Source of the DNA: Candidatus Bathyarchaeota archaeon
GTDB taxonomy: Archaea; Thermoproteota; Bathyarchaeia; Bathyarchaeales; Bathyarchaeaceae
DNA length: 16,137 nt
Reading direction: 5' to 3'
NCBI GenBank assembly: GCA_026014605.1
Contig: JAOZIC010000065.1
Coordinates: forward strand, 1,685 to 17,821
Within the stretch, counting starts at the first letter, position 1, and each line of letters opens with the position of its first letter. Shown piece by piece: positions 14,600-16,137 of this stretch. The notes below the pieces were generated by a model, which saw nothing but the letters and a program-made list of their open reading frames with translations, did no database searches and was not told where the DNA came from. A program made the translations under genes and the position numbers.

Positions 14600-14751
14600 C
14601 TCATTGTAGACATATATCTCAAATTGAGCATTATTACAATTTACCTTCAAAAGGTATTAGTCTTTAAATTTTATGAGTTCTTAATCAACATTTTTAATAT
14701 CATTTTTCTGAAATTTTGGTGTTGGATTGAAACGGATTTTAAATTAGAAAC

Positions 14752-14785
14752 AAAAAAGGGTATATGCTTTTTCTTAACCTTTTTT
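14752..14785. terminator. A/T-flanked inverted repeat, possible terminator of the secreted-protein gene
   Basis: AAAAAAGG at 14752-14759 and CCTTTTTT at 14778-14785 form an 8-bp inverted repeat with an 18-nt spacer. It gives a T6 run on both strands. It lies about 55-88 bp past the stop of the minus-strand secreted-protein gene, so it most likely ends that transcript, with the T-tract doing most of the work. Confidence 0.45.
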
Positions 14786-14839
14786 ATTTTATATCGTTAT
14801 TGAATTAACTTATGTTGTGAATGACGTTTTTCTGCCCAA

Positions 14840-15883
14840 TTAAGGAGACGTCTGAGTGCCTTTAAGGTAACCAAATCCGTTGCAATCGGTGATTTCTTTT
14901 GTGTCTCCCCACATTCCAACTTGCACACCTATCGTTGAGTATATTGGTTCTTCAAGATAGAATATTGCCCGCCAATATGGATACAATTTTTCTGATTCTC
15001 TGGGCAAAACACTGAGCCATACATCATAAGTTATGTTTGACCAGTCAGGTTCAATTTCAACCGTTGTATTATCGTCTATAATATAGGTGAACGAACAATT
15101 CTTAGCAGCTTCAAACATCAATCTTACAGCTTCTTCCTCAGAAACCGATTCTAATGTACCTACAGTATAAAGATTCCACGTATCCCGAAAATAGCAAAAA
15201 ACCCCACTGTTAAAATCCAATTCTAAACTTTTTTTGGGGATGTCAATGCCGTCTTCAACGTAAATCCACTCAATGGTTGTTTCATTTTCGTTGTTAATTG
15301 ATATTTTAAACTTGACATTATCCGTGGTTTGGGTTAATGGTTCAATTTTTGTTACAATTTCTATCATGTTCAGTGGTTGTTTAATGTAGGAAGTATCTGA
15401 ACCATAATATTTCGTGATATACTTCTGGTAGTTTTGGAGCAGTAACTCTGCTTCTGGTTTTATTTCCGTCTGTTGTGTTTGTGCGTAAATTGGTAGTCCA
15501 TCAATATGTAATCTACAAAACTCTATTTTTTCATCTTTAAAGTGGCAACTGACTGTAATGTTACTAATCTTGGATTCGAGGTTGACCCAAACTTGTTTTT
15601 CACTATAAAATAGGTCAACACTAAGCGGACCAGATTCGGGAAAAGTAAATTCATGTTCTGAACTTGTCACATTGTAACCTGTCAAGTTAAGACCAACCAC
15701 ATCTGTTAAAAACGCCAATGCTTTTTCTTCAGCCGTGCAATCTAATTTTTGCGTTTCATTCTCTTCTTTTGTTTGAGTGTCATCTGTGTTTGTTAATACC
15801 AAATGAACCCCAACTAGGATTGAAAAAGAGATAACTAACAACAAAATGGCAGTTACCCTTTTATCCCCCAATAAAAGCACCAT
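14840..15883 (-). CDS. Membrane-anchored secreted protein of unknown function, sequon-rich
   Basis: I do not recognise a named family for this 347-residue protein. The N-terminus has DKR followed by one hydrophobic helix (about 10-30), read as a signal anchor or signal peptide; the rest is hydrophilic and predicted extracellular. It contains eight N-x-S/T sequons (N42, N66, N71, N108, and NET, NCS, NTT and NIT in the second half), consistent with archaeal N-glycosylation. The body looks like two related halves of beta-rich PepSY-like or surface-domain character (ALAFLTDVVGLNLTGYNV; EEEAVRLMFEAAKNCSF), but this is only an impression. The ATG at 15883 has no clear Shine-Dalgarno or TATA box. 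The glycosyltransferase genes in the window could in principle act on such proteins, though no direct link is visible. Confidence 0.75.
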   Translation of the reverse strand: MVLLLGDKRVTAILLLVISFSILVGVHLVLTNTDDTQTKEENETQKLDCTAEEKALAFLTDVVGLNLTGYNVTSSEHEFTFPESGPLSVDLFYSEKQVWVNLESKISNITVSCHFKDEKIEFCRLHIDGLPIYAQTQQTEIKPEAELLLQNYQKYITKYYGSDTSYIKQPLNMIEIVTKIEPLTQTTDNVKFKISINNENETTIEWIYVEDGIDIPKKSLELDFNSGVFCYFRDTWNLYTVGTLESVSEEEAVRLMFEAAKNCSFTYIIDDNTTVEIEPDWSNITYDVWLSVLPRESEKLYPYWRAIFYLEEPIYSTIGVQVGMWGDTKEITDCNGFGYLKGTQTSP

Positions 15884-15989
15884 AAAACTGTTACACTCTA
15901 AAAAAGAAAAGTGTTATTGTCAAGAAACATTGACCAAGAACAATAGGCTTTCCCTGATGTAAGCGCAGTTTTCACATGTTCATGCGGCA

Positions 15990-16005
15990 TATTAGTATAC
16001 TAATA
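15990..16005. repeat. Perfect 16-bp palindrome, candidate operator
   Basis: TATTAGTATACTAATA is identical to its reverse complement. A second copy of its half-site, ATTAGTAT, occurs at 16085-16092, 94 bp away. It lies 107 bp upstream of the secreted-protein start and within a 254-bp stretch (15884-16137) with no gene visible on either strand. A dimeric transcription factor site is the likely reading, serving either that gene or one beyond the right edge. Confidence 0.5.
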
Positions 16006-16048
16006 GTAGTTATATGTTGAAAACTAAGTTTTTTCTGAAATTTTATCG

Positions 16049-16063
16049 CACAGCACAACTGTG
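16049..16063. repeat. Short inverted repeat
   Basis: CACAG/CTGTG arms surround a 5-nt CACAA spacer, and the flanking TTATC/GATAA extends the symmetry with a 2-nt bulge. It could be a hairpin or a second protein-binding site in the same gene-free stretch. There is no adjacent T-tract to support a terminator. Confidence 0.3.
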
Positions 16064-16137
16064 ATAACAAAAGTTCACACAATCATTAGTATGCTTCTGA
16101 TAACTCCGCCTGAAACCTTTGTTGTTTAGATTCGTGT

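Noticed and set aside
15884..16137. A gene or CRISPR-like repeat at the right edge
   Set aside because: Only very short open frames are present on both strands, and the repeated half-site occurs just twice with no spacer-repeat regularity.

Overview
This 16.1 kb window is a typical stretch of archaeal chromosome. Supporting evidence: a two-domain Cdc48/VAT AAA+ ATPase, an endonuclease Q, a TldD/TldE pair, an adenosine-specific kinase of the archaeal PF04008 type, a BcsA-like family 2 glycosyltransferase, a DUF5678 protein, TATA-type promoters, and many GTG/TTG starts. The moderate-to-low GC, the single-chain bacterial-style GMP synthase and the secreted sequon-rich protein fit a mesophilic Bathyarchaeia-like (Thermoproteota) lineage. 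That placement is inferred from gene content and was not tested by phylogeny.

Layout. The left edge (1-116, +) holds the last 37 codons of a citrate synthase. It converges on a minus-strand unit of a NapH-type polyferredoxin membrane protein followed by an AlkD-like DNA glycosylase (1784-142). Next on the minus strand are tldD and tldE (4612-1870), with the tldE Shine-Dalgarno inside the end of tldD. A divergent region (4613-4791) drives tldD leftward and a PIG-V-like membrane mannosyltransferase rightward (4792-5946). That gene overlaps tail-to-tail by 4 bp with an endonuclease Q gene (7238-5943). Upstream of endoQ, on the same strand, lies cdc48 (9552-7387), followed by a hairpin plus T-tract terminator. 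Then come, all on the minus strand, a four-TM protein and a processive-type GT2 glycosyltransferase (11512-9779), an adenosine-specific kinase (12091-11609) and guaA (13709-12165). A small cassette follows: DUF5678 protein and retropepsin-like aspartyl protease (14534-13828). Last is a membrane-anchored secreted protein with eight N-glycosylation sequons (15883-14840). The final 254 bp have no gene but contain a perfect 16-bp palindrome.

Functional themes. Two DNA-repair enzymes (AlkD-like and EndoQ, the latter with a C-terminal PCNA-binding-like motif) are present. There are three protein-processing systems (TldD/E, Cdc48, retropepsin-like), purine metabolism (GuaA and adenosine-specific kinase), and surface glycan assembly (PIG-V-like and GT2 enzymes). 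The least described part is the DUF5678/retropepsin pair. I saw no tRNA, rRNA, CRISPR array, insertion sequence or clear sign of recent horizontal transfer.
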